DNA of 53,565 bases from Gammaproteobacteria bacterium (GCA_020054325.1 JAGVLG010000089.1:1-53565); one strand, 5' to 3'. Positions 43,881-53,389 are shown, numbered from the stretch's first letter. Numbers and translations are program-made. The notes: generated by a model not told the origin, from the letters alone.

Positions 43881-46094
43881 ATGGTGAAGGTCAGGGAAGC
43901 GCAGCCACTATTAGGCGATGGATCAATTGACATTGATGCATGGCTAAAAAAAATCATGTCAAAACGTACCGTGCAAGATGAGTCTATGGTACGCACAGCT
44001 TATGATCTTGCCCATGAATACCATGTAGTGCAGCAAGGTCTGTTAGTTGCGGAAATTCTCGATGAACTCGGTTTAGATACAACCTCATTAATTGCTGGGT
44101 TATTATACGAGGCCTTTCATACCGGTAAGCTGAGTGCTGCGCGTCTTAAAGAAATTTTTGGCAATGATGCATATAAATTAGTTGCTGGTGTCCAAGAAAT
44201 GGATACGGTGCACGCCCGCAATCCACTCAAAGTTTCAGAAAACGAAAATGCCGAAGAGAATTTACACAATTTACGCAAGATGCTGCTTGCTGTTGTTGAA
44301 GATGTTCGGGTGGTTTTAATAAAACTAGCAATTCATATGAGTGCGATGCGGATTGCGGCGCAAACTAAAAGCGATAGCTTAAAAACCCAGCTTGCATACG
44401 AAGCCAAGGAAATTTATGCCCCGCTGGCAAATCGCCTCGGAATTGGGCAAGTTAAATGGGAATTAGAAGATTTTGCGTTTCGATTTTTACATCCAGATTT
44501 GTATAAAAATATTGCAACCTTGCTTGATGAGCGCCGCGTAGACCGTGAAAAATATATTGCCATGGTGCAAGAACAGCTTAAAAACGCTTTGCTGCAGCAG
44601 GATATTCATGCCGAAATTTATGGTCGGGTAAAACATATTTATAGTATTTGGCGTAAAATGCAACGCAAAATGGTTGGCTACAATGAAATTTATGACGTGC
44701 GTGCTTTGCGAATAATTGTGCCAACTATTGCTGACTGCTATGCTGCATTAGGCGTAGTGCATACTCTATGGCAACATATTCCGAAGGAGTTTGATGATTA
44801 CATTGCCAATCCTAAAAGCAATGGCTACAAGTCTTTACACACGGCAGTACTAGGGCCACAGGGTAGAACTATTGAAGTGCAAATCCGCACCAGGCAAATG
44901 CATGAGCAAGCCGAGCTTGGGGTGGCTGCCCATTGGCGCTATAAAGAAGGTCGAGAGCACGAACCATATTATGAAAAGAAATTAAATCAGCTACGTCAAA
45001 TTCTGAATTGGCAAGATGAATTGGTATTGGATGGCGAGGCAGTCGAGGCCTTGCGTGCCGAATTCTTCGCAGATCGGGTTTATGTGTTTACCCCGAAGGG
45101 CGATGTAATTGATTTACCCAATGGGGCTACTGCCATTGACTTAGCTTATCATATTCACTCTTCAATTGGAGAGCGTTGTCGCGGTGCTAAAGTTAACGGT
45201 AGGATGATCCCACTAAACCAACCATTGCCTAATGGCGCCCAAGTAGAAATCCTGACCGCTAAAGAGGGAGGGCCAAGTCGCGATTGGTTAAATCCACATT
45301 TAAAATATATTGTTACCTCGCGCGCTAAAGCTAAAATTGCACAATGGTTTAAATTACAAAATCGCGATCAAAACATTCATGATGGTCGTGAAAACTTGCA
45401 TCGTGAATTAAAGCGCTTGGGATTTGATCATGTTAATATTAAAGAGTTGTCACATCTGGTTGCTAAATGTAATTCTGAAGAAGATCTATTGGCTGGATTA
45501 GGTAGCGGTGATATAAAAATGTCGCAGGTTATCGGGGCATTGCAGCGTTTAAAACATCCACCGCAAGCAATGTTACATCCTGCCGATGAAGCTAAGGCAC
45601 ATATTAGTCCAGCAGTTACCACGCCAAGAAAAAAAGGCAAACGCGACGAAGTTATTGTTGCTGGTATTGATAATCTATTATCGCATATGGCGCGTTGCTG
45701 CAAGCCTATCCCGGGTGATGAAATTATTGGTTACATAACCTTGGGGGAAGGGATTGCTATTCATCGCCAAGATTGTATTAATGTCTTACAAGTAAGCGAG
45801 GCTAAAAAGTCGCGGTTAGTTCCAGTACAATGGGGCGATAAGATCAGGAATAATTATTCGGTAGATATAGTTATCAAGGCTTATAATCGACGTGGTTTGG
45901 TACGTGATATTTCTGCTATAGTTTCAGGCGAAGATGTTGACATTATTACTATACAATCGCTAACTGATAAAGAGTCTAACAAGGCAGATTTTAGGCTTAA
46001 AATTGAAGTACCGAGTATTGATGTGTTAGGTCGAGTATTAACCAAAATTCAACAAATCCCAAATATTATTGAAGTATTCCGGGTCGATGCTTGA
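43881..46094 (+). CDS. relA: GTP pyrophosphokinase RelA
   Basis: A 737-residue ribosome-associated (p)ppGpp synthetase. The N-terminal pseudo-hydrolase domain lacks the HD dyad (LIAGLLYEAFHTG in its place), as in RelA rather than SpoT. The synthetase domain has YDVRALRIIVPTIADCYAAL, DDYIANPKSNGYKSLHTAVL and VQIRTRQMHEQAELGVAAHW. TGS (VYVFTPKGDVIDLPNGAT), the Cys-bearing zinc-finger region (ARCCKPIPGDEIIGYI) and the C-terminal ACT domain follow. It responds to uncharged tRNA and pairs functionally with thrS/pheST supply. Confidence 0.97.
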   Translation: MVKVREAQPLLGDGSIDIDAWLKKIMSKRTVQDESMVRTAYDLAHEYHVVQQGLLVAEILDELGLDTTSLIAGLLYEAFHTGKLSAARLKEIFGNDAYKLVAGVQEMDTVHARNPLKVSENENAEENLHNLRKMLLAVVEDVRVVLIKLAIHMSAMRIAAQTKSDSLKTQLAYEAKEIYAPLANRLGIGQVKWELEDFAFRFLHPDLYKNIATLLDERRVDREKYIAMVQEQLKNALLQQDIHAEIYGRVKHIYSIWRKMQRKMVGYNEIYDVRALRIIVPTIADCYAALGVVHTLWQHIPKEFDDYIANPKSNGYKSLHTAVLGPQGRTIEVQIRTRQMHEQAELGVAAHWRYKEGREHEPYYEKKLNQLRQILNWQDELVLDGEAVEALRAEFFADRVYVFTPKGDVIDLPNGATAIDLAYHIHSSIGERCRGAKVNGRMIPLNQPLPNGAQVEILTAKEGGPSRDWLNPHLKYIVTSRAKAKIAQWFKLQNRDQNIHDGRENLHRELKRLGFDHVNIKELSHLVAKCNSEEDLLAGLGSGDIKMSQVIGALQRLKHPPQAMLHPADEAKAHISPAVTTPRKKGKRDEVIVAGIDNLLSHMARCCKPIPGDEIIGYITLGEGIAIHRQDCINVLQVSEAKKSRLVPVQWGDKIRNNYSVDIVIKAYNRRGLVRDISAIVSGEDVDIITIQSLTDKESNKADFRLKIEVPSIDVLGRVLTKIQQIPNIIEVFRVDA

Positions 46095-46104
46095 TATAGT
46101 AAAA

Positions 46105-46342
46105 CACATTTGAATTTAGGCTGGTCTGTAACAACGTCGCATCTGCTCAATAACTTGAGGCATATAGGCTGCTTGGCTGGGTGAATTTTTTATTAGCGGC
46201 GTCGCCCGCTATGGATGGCGGACGTCGAGCGCTACATGTACTTGTGCGCGTCCGCTAATAAAAACATTTACGCAGCCGAGTAGCTTGTGAAATGTTGCCC
46301 CATGTTATTGAGCAGATACACAACGTCTAAAGCCAAATGAGA
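46105..46342. repeat. Long imperfect inverted-repeat element after relA
   Basis: The arms ATCTGCTCAATAAC.. (46141-46162) and ..GTTATTGAGCAGAT (46296-46317) match at 20 of 22 bases. Inside, TTTTATTAGCGG-type arms (46187-46199 and 46252-46264) and partly paired segments between them extend the fold over about 180 bases. The left outer part contains a 17-base word also present at 51042. No gene is visible. It could be a mobile miniature element or a structured RNA/terminator. Confidence 0.7.
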
Positions 46343-47068
46343 CTATAGGCCGGCATCGCTAATGTGTGGGTGATCATGCCCATGTTCTTTATAGAATGTT
46401 TGGATTTGATGTAGAATTTGCTCTGGCGTTTCTGCTATAGTGAACAACTCATAATCATGCTTATCAATCATACCTTGCGCAAGCATAGTGTCTCTGAAGA
46501 AGTCTAATAAGGGCTGCCAGTATTTTGAATCAGCTACGATTACTGGAATGCGGCGCGTCTTTTTAGTTTGTATTAGCGACAGTATTTCGGTAAATTCATC
46601 GATAGTGCCATACCCACCTGGGAAAATAATATAAGCTGAAGCATACTTGGCAAACATTACTTTGCGGGTAAAAAAATGTCTAAAGCGTAAAGAAATATCT
46701 TGAAATTTACTATTCAATACTTCTCCGGGTAATACTATGTTCAGGCCAATGCTAAAAGATTTACCCTGATACGCACCTTTGTTTCCTGCCTCCATAATGC
46801 CTGGGCCACCGCCAGTTACTATAGTAAAGCCGTGATCAGATAATAACTTGGCAGTTTTGCATGCAAATTCATAATATGGTGAATCAGGTTTTACTCTAGC
46901 GGAGCCAAAGATGCTGGCTGATGGTTTAATGTGTACAAGTCGTTCGTAGCCTTCTACAAATTCCGCAATCACCTGAAATATTTTCCATGACTCGCGTGTC
47001 AGCATGGAGTCATTGACATCTGGTGCTATCGGGCGGCGTTTGCCGCGTTTGTGCTCGTCTTTTAGCAT
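46343..47068 (-). CDS. LOG-family nucleotide 5'-monophosphate glycosidase
   Basis: A 241-residue protein of the LOG/TIGR00730 family: SIFGSARVKPDSPYYEFACK, VTGGGPGIMEAGNKGAYQ and the FPGGYGTIDEF active-site motif. Members release the base from nucleoside 5'-monophosphates, including cytokinin precursors; they were once labelled lysine decarboxylases. A Lys/Arg-rich 40-residue extension precedes the fold. The exact substrate is unknown. It is divergent from ppc. Confidence 0.9.
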   Translation of the reverse strand: MLKDEHKRGKRRPIAPDVNDSMLTRESWKIFQVIAEFVEGYERLVHIKPSASIFGSARVKPDSPYYEFACKTAKLLSDHGFTIVTGGGPGIMEAGNKGAYQGKSFSIGLNIVLPGEVLNSKFQDISLRFRHFFTRKVMFAKYASAYIIFPGGYGTIDEFTEILSLIQTKKTRRIPVIVADSKYWQPLLDFFRDTMLAQGMIDKHDYELFTIAETPEQILHQIQTFYKEHGHDHPHISDAGL

Positions 47069-47171
47069 GATTTTTCCTAACCTGTATGCAGAATTTAATG
47101 CCTTGGCGGGAACTCCTGTGCATCCTATGATATTATATTAGTAGTTTTTTAACTTAGTTGTGTACCAAAGA

Positions 47172-49844
47172 ATGAAGCATAATAAATCCGCATCACCAGA
47201 AGAACATCATTTGCCTTTACGCGAAGACGTAAGATTGTTAGGGGACTTGCTTGGCGTGACAATTAAAGATCAAGCCGGGCATGAAGTATTTGAAAAAGTT
47301 GAGCAGATCCGTAAATTATCTAAAGCTAGTATGGCGGGGGATTTAACAGCAACCAAACAGCTGATTAAGTTGTTGCAACATTTGCCTGGCGAGCAGCTAT
47401 TACCCATAACCAAAGCATTTAGTCAGTTTTTAAATTTTGCGAACATTGCTGAGCAATATCACCGAATTCGCCGCGCACGTTCCTATAAATTAAATACCAC
47501 GCAAGGACCCCAATTGGGTTCGTTAGAGGAAGTAATTCCAAATTTAAAAAAACTCAATGTCAAACCAGAAGCTATTTATAAGGCAATTTGTGATGTTGAT
47601 ATTCAGCTTGTATTAACTTCGCATCCGACCGAAATTAAGCGTCGTACTGTAATGCGAAAATACGATCGCATTTCAATGGACTTACAAAAACTCGATACAC
47701 AGATCCTTACACCAGATGAAATTGATGCAGTAAAGGATGATATTCATAGTGAAATGACTGCAGTATGGCAGACCGCAGAGGTACGTTCGCAAAAGCCTAC
47801 TGCAGTAGATGAGGCTAAGTGGGGTTTTGCAATTATTGAAAGTTCACTTTGGCATGCCGTACCAATGTTTATGCGCGAATTAGATCGGGTAGTACAGCAT
47901 GAATTGGGTAGAGAATTGCCGTTAGATTTAGTTTCAATTAGGATTGATTCTTGGTTGGGTGGAGATCGGGATGGTAATCCAAATGTTACGCCTGAAGTTA
48001 CCCGGCACGTAGCCTTTATGGGGCGTTGGGTGGCAGCAGATCTATTATTAAACGAAATTACGCGTTTACGCGATAGTTTATCAATGCGGCCATGTAATGC
48101 TAAATTGCATAGTATTGTAGGCTTTTCTAAAGAGCCGTACCGTGATTTGCTATACCAAGTATTAAAGAAGCTTAAAGCGACCAAAATGTGGGCGCGCGAT
48201 AATTTTCACCAAGCTACGCCACCTAGTAAACCAATTTATTATGATTCAAGAGAATTACTGGAAGCTTTGATGCTGTGTTATGAATCATTAATTGAATGCA
48301 AGGCAGAAATTATTGCTAAGGGGCGTTTATTAGACATTATTCGACAAGTGCAGTGTTTTGGTATGGCCTTAGTGCGTATGGATATTCGCCAAGAGTCCAG
48401 TAAGCACACGGAGTTGATGTCAGTAATTACCCAGCAAATAGGCCTAGGAGATTATGCGCAATGGGATGAGGCGCAGCGCCAAGCATTTTTAGTAAGGGAG
48501 TTAGAGCAGCAACGCCCTTTGATTGCCAAATCAATTTATGATAATCCTTTGGTACAAGATACTGCGCGGACTTTTAGATTACTTGCCAAATTACCACGAG
48601 ATGGCCTAGGGGCGTATATTATTTCGATGTCGCATGCCCCTTCCGATGTTTTAGCGGTGGCATTATTGCAACGTGAATTTGGTATCAAAAAATTATTACC
48701 AGTTGTGCCATTATTTGAAACTCGTTTAGATTTGGGAAATTCTGCCAAGATTTTAGAAACCTTATTAGGTTATCCAGTTTATCGAAAGTTAATCGATGGT
48801 TACCAACAGGTTATGATTGGATATTCCGATTCAGCCAAAGATGTTGGTATTCTAGCCGCATCATGGGCGCAATATTGTGCCCAAGAAGAAATGTTAAAGG
48901 TGGCTAACAGCTACAAGGTAAAATTGGTATTCTTTCATGGACGCGGCGGCAGTTTAGGACGCGGTGGTTGGCCAACCCATGAAGCAATAACCTCACAACC
49001 ACCTGGATCGGTGCACGGTGTAATGCGCGTTACGCAACAAGGTGAAGTAATTCAAAATCGTTTTGGATTGCGCTGTATTGCATTACGTACTTTCTCGGTT
49101 TACACCACATCTACGCTTGAAGCATGTTTATGTCCGCCAGCTGAACCGCAACCGGAATGGCGTACTTTAATGCATGATTTGTCGCGGATCTCTGCTGAAA
49201 AATATAAACAAACTGTAGCAGATGAAACTGATTTTATTCGCTACTTTCAAAGTGCAACCCCGACTAAAGAATTAAAAAAATTAGCAATTGGAAGTAGGCC
49301 AGATTCACGTAGTAACGTTGATAGTTTAAGTAAATTGCGTGCGATTCCTTGGATTTTTGCATGGACCCAAAATCGTTTATTGTTACCATCATGGGCAGGT
49401 GTTGGAGTAGCATTACAATATGCGTTTGATACTGGACGTGGTACTCAGTTAGAAACTATGAATGCACATTGGCCGTTTTTTCGTGCTATGTTAAGTATGT
49501 GTGAGATGGTTTTTGCTAAAGCTGATGTTAATGTTGCCAAGCATTATGAAGAGCGTTTGGTGCCAAAAGAATTGTTCAAATTGGGTGAGAGTTTGCGCGA
49601 GCAATTTATTGAAGCAAAGCAAGTTTTGTTACGCGTATTAGGTGAAAATTTGTTATTGGAGCACAATCCGGTCTTAGATAGGTCAATTAAGTTACGCAAT
49701 CCATATTTATTACCGTTGCATTTGTTACAAGTTGAATTATTATACAGAGTACGAGAAGATGAAGCTCATATGCAGGATGAAGTATTGCAAGCATTATTGG
49801 TTAGCATAGCGGGCATAGCGGCAGGGATGCGTAATACTGGTTAA
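47172..49844 (+). CDS. ppc: Phosphoenolpyruvate carboxylase
   Basis: An 890-residue enzyme. LTSHPTEIKRRTVMRKYD carries the catalytic His; GGDRDGNPNVTPEVT, the GYSDSAKDVGILAASWAQY motif and the FHGRGGSLGRGGWP loop are complete. The C-terminal NTG ends the active-site tail. It makes oxaloacetate from PEP and bicarbonate to refill the citric acid cycle. ATG at 47172 is used; a GTG twelve bases upstream is possible. The next gene starts eight bases after its stop. Confidence 0.97.
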   Translation: MKHNKSASPEEHHLPLREDVRLLGDLLGVTIKDQAGHEVFEKVEQIRKLSKASMAGDLTATKQLIKLLQHLPGEQLLPITKAFSQFLNFANIAEQYHRIRRARSYKLNTTQGPQLGSLEEVIPNLKKLNVKPEAIYKAICDVDIQLVLTSHPTEIKRRTVMRKYDRISMDLQKLDTQILTPDEIDAVKDDIHSEMTAVWQTAEVRSQKPTAVDEAKWGFAIIESSLWHAVPMFMRELDRVVQHELGRELPLDLVSIRIDSWLGGDRDGNPNVTPEVTRHVAFMGRWVAADLLLNEITRLRDSLSMRPCNAKLHSIVGFSKEPYRDLLYQVLKKLKATKMWARDNFHQATPPSKPIYYDSRELLEALMLCYESLIECKAEIIAKGRLLDIIRQVQCFGMALVRMDIRQESSKHTELMSVITQQIGLGDYAQWDEAQRQAFLVRELEQQRPLIAKSIYDNPLVQDTARTFRLLAKLPRDGLGAYIISMSHAPSDVLAVALLQREFGIKKLLPVVPLFETRLDLGNSAKILETLLGYPVYRKLIDGYQQVMIGYSDSAKDVGILAASWAQYCAQEEMLKVANSYKVKLVFFHGRGGSLGRGGWPTHEAITSQPPGSVHGVMRVTQQGEVIQNRFGLRCIALRTFSVYTTSTLEACLCPPAEPQPEWRTLMHDLSRISAEKYKQTVADETDFIRYFQSATPTKELKKLAIGSRPDSRSNVDSLSKLRAIPWIFAWTQNRLLLPSWAGVGVALQYAFDTGRGTQLETMNAHWPFFRAMLSMCEMVFAKADVNVAKHYEERLVPKELFKLGESLREQFIEAKQVLLRVLGENLLLEHNPVLDRSIKLRNPYLLPLHLLQVELLYRVREDEAHMQDEVLQALLVSIAGIAAGMRNTG

Positions 49845-49852
49845 AGGATTAA

Positions 49853-50983
49853 ATGTTAATAGCTGCAAGGATTAAGCAACTACTTGATACTAACAAAATA
49901 GTATATAGAGTATTACCGCATCAGAGATCTTTTTCGCTTGCTGATTCAATTCGGGCATTACAATTAGATCCAGCTACAGTTTTGGTTGCTGAGGTTCTAA
50001 CAGATCAACAAGGTACTCTGTTAGCTGTACATTCTTCAATAACTAAAATTGATTTGCCGCGTCTGAATAATTTGTTACAACGTGATTTAAAGGTATTAGC
50101 TGAAATAAGCGCTAATAGAATTTTTGTAGATTGTGAGGCCAACTGCTGGCCGCCGATAGGTCATCCGTACAGCCTAGATGTAATAATTGATAAAAATATT
50201 CAGCAACAAAAATTAATCTATATCAATCCAGGTTGTCGCTCATCCCTACTACAGTTGGAATTGGCAGATTATTTATTTTTGAACAAACGGGTGCGCTTTT
50301 TGGATTTTGTAAGGCAATCTGATCTGGTAAAAACTGTAACCCAAAACCCAGCTACTACCTTACACTCACCGGATTTTTCCCATGTGGTTATTTCAGCTTC
50401 TAGCAGTATTACGAATACTTTAGAACTGTGGCGCCATGCATTTTATGCTGCTGAGTATGCGCGCAAAATTAGCACTATGGCTGCAACTACAGCGTGCCTT
50501 GATCCAGAGCTTAGCTATAAAGCTGGACTCTATCATAATTTTGGGATGTTCTTGTTAAGCCAAATGTTTAACCCTGAATATAAGTTGTTGCAAAAATGGA
50601 TCAAGCAGAATCCTAAAGTTTCTGTAGCCATTTTGGAGCAAAGGTTACTTGGTATGGGGAGCGCATTTGAAGTATTGCGGCACGGGCATGCCAAGCTTGG
50701 TGAAAATTTACTAAGACATTGGGGCATGCCGGAAGAGGTATGTGTAGTTGCAAGAGAGCATCACAATCCAAATTATAATGATCAATATTCTAATTACGTT
50801 AAAATAATACAGATTGCTAACACCTTGTTGCGAGAACAAGGCATTGGGGATGGCTTATTAATTGGTTTGGCAGCAAATGCTTTACAGGCACTAGGCCTCC
50901 AGGAAGTTGATATTCGGGCCGCGCTGCAACCTGTAGCAATTTCGGATGCAGATATTATGAAGAAGGCTCAAGCACTGATATAA
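49853..50983 (+). CDS. YbaK-like deacylase domain fused to HDOD domain
   Basis: A 376-residue protein. Residues 1-150 look like the YbaK/ProX aminoacyl-tRNA deacylase fold (IAARIKQLLDTNKIVYRVLPHQ start, VAEVLTDQQGTLLAV, GHPYSLDVIIDKN). From about 165 to 370 there is an HDOD domain (ITNTLELWRHAFYAAEYARK, YKAGLYHNFGMFLLSQ, HAKLGENLLRHWGMPEEVCVVAREHH). HDOD proteins act in signalling without known catalysis. Similar two-domain proteins occur in Pseudomonas. It follows ppc with an eight-base gap and AAAGGA before its ATG. Confidence 0.85.
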   Translation: MLIAARIKQLLDTNKIVYRVLPHQRSFSLADSIRALQLDPATVLVAEVLTDQQGTLLAVHSSITKIDLPRLNNLLQRDLKVLAEISANRIFVDCEANCWPPIGHPYSLDVIIDKNIQQQKLIYINPGCRSSLLQLELADYLFLNKRVRFLDFVRQSDLVKTVTQNPATTLHSPDFSHVVISASSSITNTLELWRHAFYAAEYARKISTMAATTACLDPELSYKAGLYHNFGMFLLSQMFNPEYKLLQKWIKQNPKVSVAILEQRLLGMGSAFEVLRHGHAKLGENLLRHWGMPEEVCVVAREHHNPNYNDQYSNYVKIIQIANTLLREQGIGDGLLIGLAANALQALGLQEVDIRAALQPVAISDADIMKKAQALI

Positions 50984-50988
50984 TCGCC

Positions 50989-51058
50989 CCAGTCTAAGCC
51001 ATTTGGATTTATGCGTTGTTACAGGATTAGACTGGAGTCTACGCATTTCAATTTAGGC
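50989..51058. repeat. Intergenic dyad related to the element after relA
   Basis: CCAGTCTAA (50989-50997) pairs with TTAGACTGG (51027-51035). Right of it, 51042-51058 is 15 of 17 identical to 46105-46121 (CATTTSAATTTAGGC core). It lies between the HDOD gene and adk and may act as a terminator or be a remnant of a dispersed repeat. Confidence 0.5.
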
Positions 51059-51089
51059 ATAGCTAATACATAAATAATTGGAGTTTTAA

Positions 51090-51764
51090 ATGAAAATCAT
51101 ACTGTTAGGTCCGCCTGGTGCAGGTAAGGGTACTCAAGCCGATTTTATTTGTGCTGCTTTAAAAATCCCTAAGATTTCTACGGGGGATATGCTGCGAGAA
51201 TTAACCTCGCATGCTTTTGTGAATGAGACCCCAACCCAAAAGCAAATTCGCAATTTATTGAACGCTGGTTTATTAGTGCCAGACGATATAATTGTACAGT
51301 TGGTCACAGATCGTATTAATGAAGCTGATTGTGCGAATGGATTTTTATTGGATGGATTCCCGCGTACAATTGGCCAAGCAGAAGCGTTACAACAGGCCGG
51401 GATCCAAATTAATCTAGTATTACAATTACAAGTCCCGGATGCGCAAATTATTGAACGTCTTTCAGGTAGACGTGTTCACCCTGCTTCGGGGCGCACCTAT
51501 CATATCAAGTACAATCCGCCAAAGGTTGCAGATATGGATGATGAAACTGGTGAGCCGCTAAAACAACGTCGAGATGATGAAGAAAGCACCATAAGAACGC
51601 GTTTAGAAGTATATAAATTACAAACTGAACCATTGGTGGCATGGTATTCAGAGCGTGCCGCACAATTGCAGACTAAATATGTTGCAATCGATGCTACTGG
51701 CTCGGTCGAACAAGTTAAAGAATCAATTTTAACTGCCGTTAACGCCACCAAAGCTCAACTTTAG
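51090..51764 (+). CDS. adk: Adenylate kinase
   Basis: A 224-residue kinase: P-loop GPPGAGKGTQADFI, STGDMLRELT, LLDGFPRTIGQAEAL, the long-form LID GRRVHPASGRTYHIKYNPPK and RRDDEESTIRTRLEVYKLQT. The LID lacks the four-Cys zinc site, as in other Gram-negatives. It interconverts ATP, AMP and two ADP. GGAG precedes the ATG. Confidence 0.98.
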   Translation: MKIILLGPPGAGKGTQADFICAALKIPKISTGDMLRELTSHAFVNETPTQKQIRNLLNAGLLVPDDIIVQLVTDRINEADCANGFLLDGFPRTIGQAEALQQAGIQINLVLQLQVPDAQIIERLSGRRVHPASGRTYHIKYNPPKVADMDDETGEPLKQRRDDEESTIRTRLEVYKLQTEPLVAWYSERAAQLQTKYVAIDATGSVEQVKESILTAVNATKAQL

Positions 51765-51835
51765 GACTAAGAGCGCAGGGAAAGCGCAATATATTTCCTA
51801 AAAATTTCAGAGATAATAAAATGTAATTAGTGTTT

Positions 51836-51875
51836 AGCAATTGTAATTTTAAATTTTTACAATTGCTGTTTCCTT
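51836..51875 (+). terminator. Probable terminator of adk
   Basis: AGCAATTGTAA (51836-51846) and TTACAATTGCT (51857-51867) form an 11-base perfect stem with a ten-base loop, followed by GTTTCCTTG. The stem is AT-rich and the T-run interrupted, so efficiency is uncertain. Confidence 0.55.
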
Positions 51876-51899
51876 GCAAAAAATTTGTGGTAGGTCTGG

Positions 51900-52020
51900 T
51901 ATTAAAAAATCATTTTGAAAAAAAAATTGATCATAAAATACATTTTTTGAAAAAAAATTTTGCAAAATGTGAAAAAAAAGTTAAAATTTTTTTGCAAACT
52001 TATGTATAAATAAAATATTT
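51900..52020. promoter_or_regulatory. A-tract-rich region upstream of the histone-like gene
   Basis: In the 310-base gap between adk and the H1-like gene, this stretch is extremely AT-rich with repeated runs of five to nine A or T spaced roughly a helical turn apart, which should bend DNA. It probably contains the promoter of the H1-like gene and may be a binding target for nucleoid proteins. Confidence 0.55.
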
Positions 52021-52074
52021 GTGCTATGTTTGTTAATGACGGTTTAATTCTGGAAAGCCTTGGGAGATTTGATC

Positions 52075-52533
52075 ATGGCAAGAGCGAAGTCAAAAGTGAA
52101 GAAGACAGTTGCGAAGAAAGCAACTAAGAAACGTACTGGCGCAAAAAGACGTAAAGTCGCCAAGAAAGCAACAGCTAAGAAGTCAACAGCTAAGAAACGT
52201 AAAGTAGCTAAACGTCGTGTAGCTAAGAAGGGTGTAGCTAAGAAGCGTAAAGTGGCTAAACGTCGCGTAGCTAAGAAAGGCGTTGCTAAGAAAGCTAAAA
52301 AAGTAGCGAAGAAACGAGTAGCAAAGAAGCGTAAAGCTACTAAAAAAGCTGCTAAAGCTGGTGCACCTAAAAAGCGCGCACGTCGTAAAGCTAAGAAAGC
52401 TGTAGCAGTACCAGGAATGGAACTACCAGCTCCAGCTAAAAAAAAACGTAGAAGAAAGTCTGCTTCTAAGTCTAAAAAAGCTGTTGCAAAAGTAGCTTCT
52501 AAAGGACGTACTCGCCGCAGAAGAGTTGCTTAA
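52075..52533 (+). CDS. Histone H1-like, lysine/alanine-rich DNA-binding protein
   Basis: A 152-residue protein made almost wholly of Lys, Ala, Arg and Val in units such as KRKVAKRRVAKKGVAK, repeated with small changes. It interrupts itself once with a neutral VPGMELPAPA segment (about 108-117). It resembles Chlamydia Hc2, Bordetella BpH2-type and Pseudomonas AlgP C-terminal proteins that bind and condense DNA. The ATG at 52075 follows GGGAG; an earlier TTG is less likely. A strong terminator follows. Codon use (AAG/AAA, GCT) is like that of nearby genes. Confidence 0.88.
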   Translation: MARAKSKVKKTVAKKATKKRTGAKRRKVAKKATAKKSTAKKRKVAKRRVAKKGVAKKRKVAKRRVAKKGVAKKAKKVAKKRVAKKRKATKKAAKAGAPKKRARRKAKKAVAVPGMELPAPAKKKRRRKSASKSKKAVAKVASKGRTRRRRVA

Positions 52534-52571
52534 TTAAGTAGACACTCCCGGCTAGTAAACCAGCAATGGAG

Positions 52572-52610
52572 ATGCCGCTTAGGGAAACTTAAGTGGCATT
52601 TTCCTTTTTA
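52572..52610 (+). terminator. Intrinsic terminator of the H1-like gene
   Basis: ATGCCGCTTA (52572-52581) pairs with TAAGTGGCAT (52590-52599) with one G-U pair and an eight-base loop, followed by TTTTCCTTTTTAG. Confidence 0.85.
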
Positions 52611-52652
52611 GATGATATACTCGACGCCATTTGAGCTTACACTTGGTGACAT

Positions 52653-53378
52653 ATGACGCAGCTTCCAATAATTCTTGCAATTGATACCAGCACTGACGCT
52701 TGTTCCGTCGCCCTAAGCACCCCAGATCAGATTTATTCTGAATTTCAACTCTTACCGCAGGGGCATGCCAAAGTAATTCTCGATATGATAAATCAAGTTA
52801 TGATCCAATCTGGGTTGGGGTTGGCGCAGCTGGATGCCTTTGCGTATGGTAAAGGGCCTGGCAGTTTTACTGGTTTGCGGATCGCCGCAAGTGTAATTCA
52901 AGGCCTAGCTTTTGGAGCAAATAAGCCGGTTGTCGCTATCTCTTCGTTACAAGCATTAGCGCAACAGGCATTCGATTTAGATAATGATGCTTCAGTTTTG
53001 ACAATGGAAGGTAAACATATTGTTCCAATTTTAGATGCGCGCATGCAAGAAGTGTATTGTGGTGTATATAAAGTTAATAGTACTGGATTTGTTACCAATG
53101 TTATTGCTGATACCGTGCAAAAACCAGAAGAATTAATTCTATCGCATGAACAGCAATATGTTGCTGTTGGCACGGGTATTAATGTATATGCTGATTTAAT
53201 CCGCGCTAATAATTCGAATTTAAGTATTATAAGTGGCATATTATATCCACGCGCACAAGAATTAGTACAACTCGCGCAGCAAGAATTTTTACGTGGTAAT
53301 GTGATTACAGCTGAGCAGGCACTACCGGTTTATATTAGAGATGATGTCGCGCAAACTGGCAAAAAAAATCCCGACTGA
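52653..53378 (+). CDS. tsaB: tRNA threonylcarbamoyladenosine synthesis protein TsaB
   Basis: A 241-residue ASKHA-fold protein: ILAIDTSTDACSVALS, GHAKVILDMINQVM, YGKGPGSFTGLRIAASVIQG and AISSLQALAQQAF match TsaB. It pairs with TsaD and TsaE to make t6A37 in tRNAs reading ANN codons. The ATG at 52653 has only a weak GGTGAC ribosome site. Its stop lies inside the hairpin at 53369-53389. Confidence 0.96.
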   Translation: MTQLPIILAIDTSTDACSVALSTPDQIYSEFQLLPQGHAKVILDMINQVMIQSGLGLAQLDAFAYGKGPGSFTGLRIAASVIQGLAFGANKPVVAISSLQALAQQAFDLDNDASVLTMEGKHIVPILDARMQEVYCGVYKVNSTGFVTNVIADTVQKPEELILSHEQQYVAVGTGINVYADLIRANNSNLSIISGILYPRAQELVQLAQQEFLRGNVITAEQALPVYIRDDVAQTGKKNPD

Positions 53379-53389
53379 GGTAGTCGGGA
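53361..53389 (-). terminator. Hairpin overlapping the tsaB end, terminator for leftward transcription
   Basis: TCCCGACT (53369-53376) and AGTCGGGA (53382-53389) form an eight-base stem; on the minus strand it is followed by a run of eight T (A-run at 53361-53368). On the plus strand no T-run follows. So it best stops transcripts entering tsaB from the right. Confidence 0.7.
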
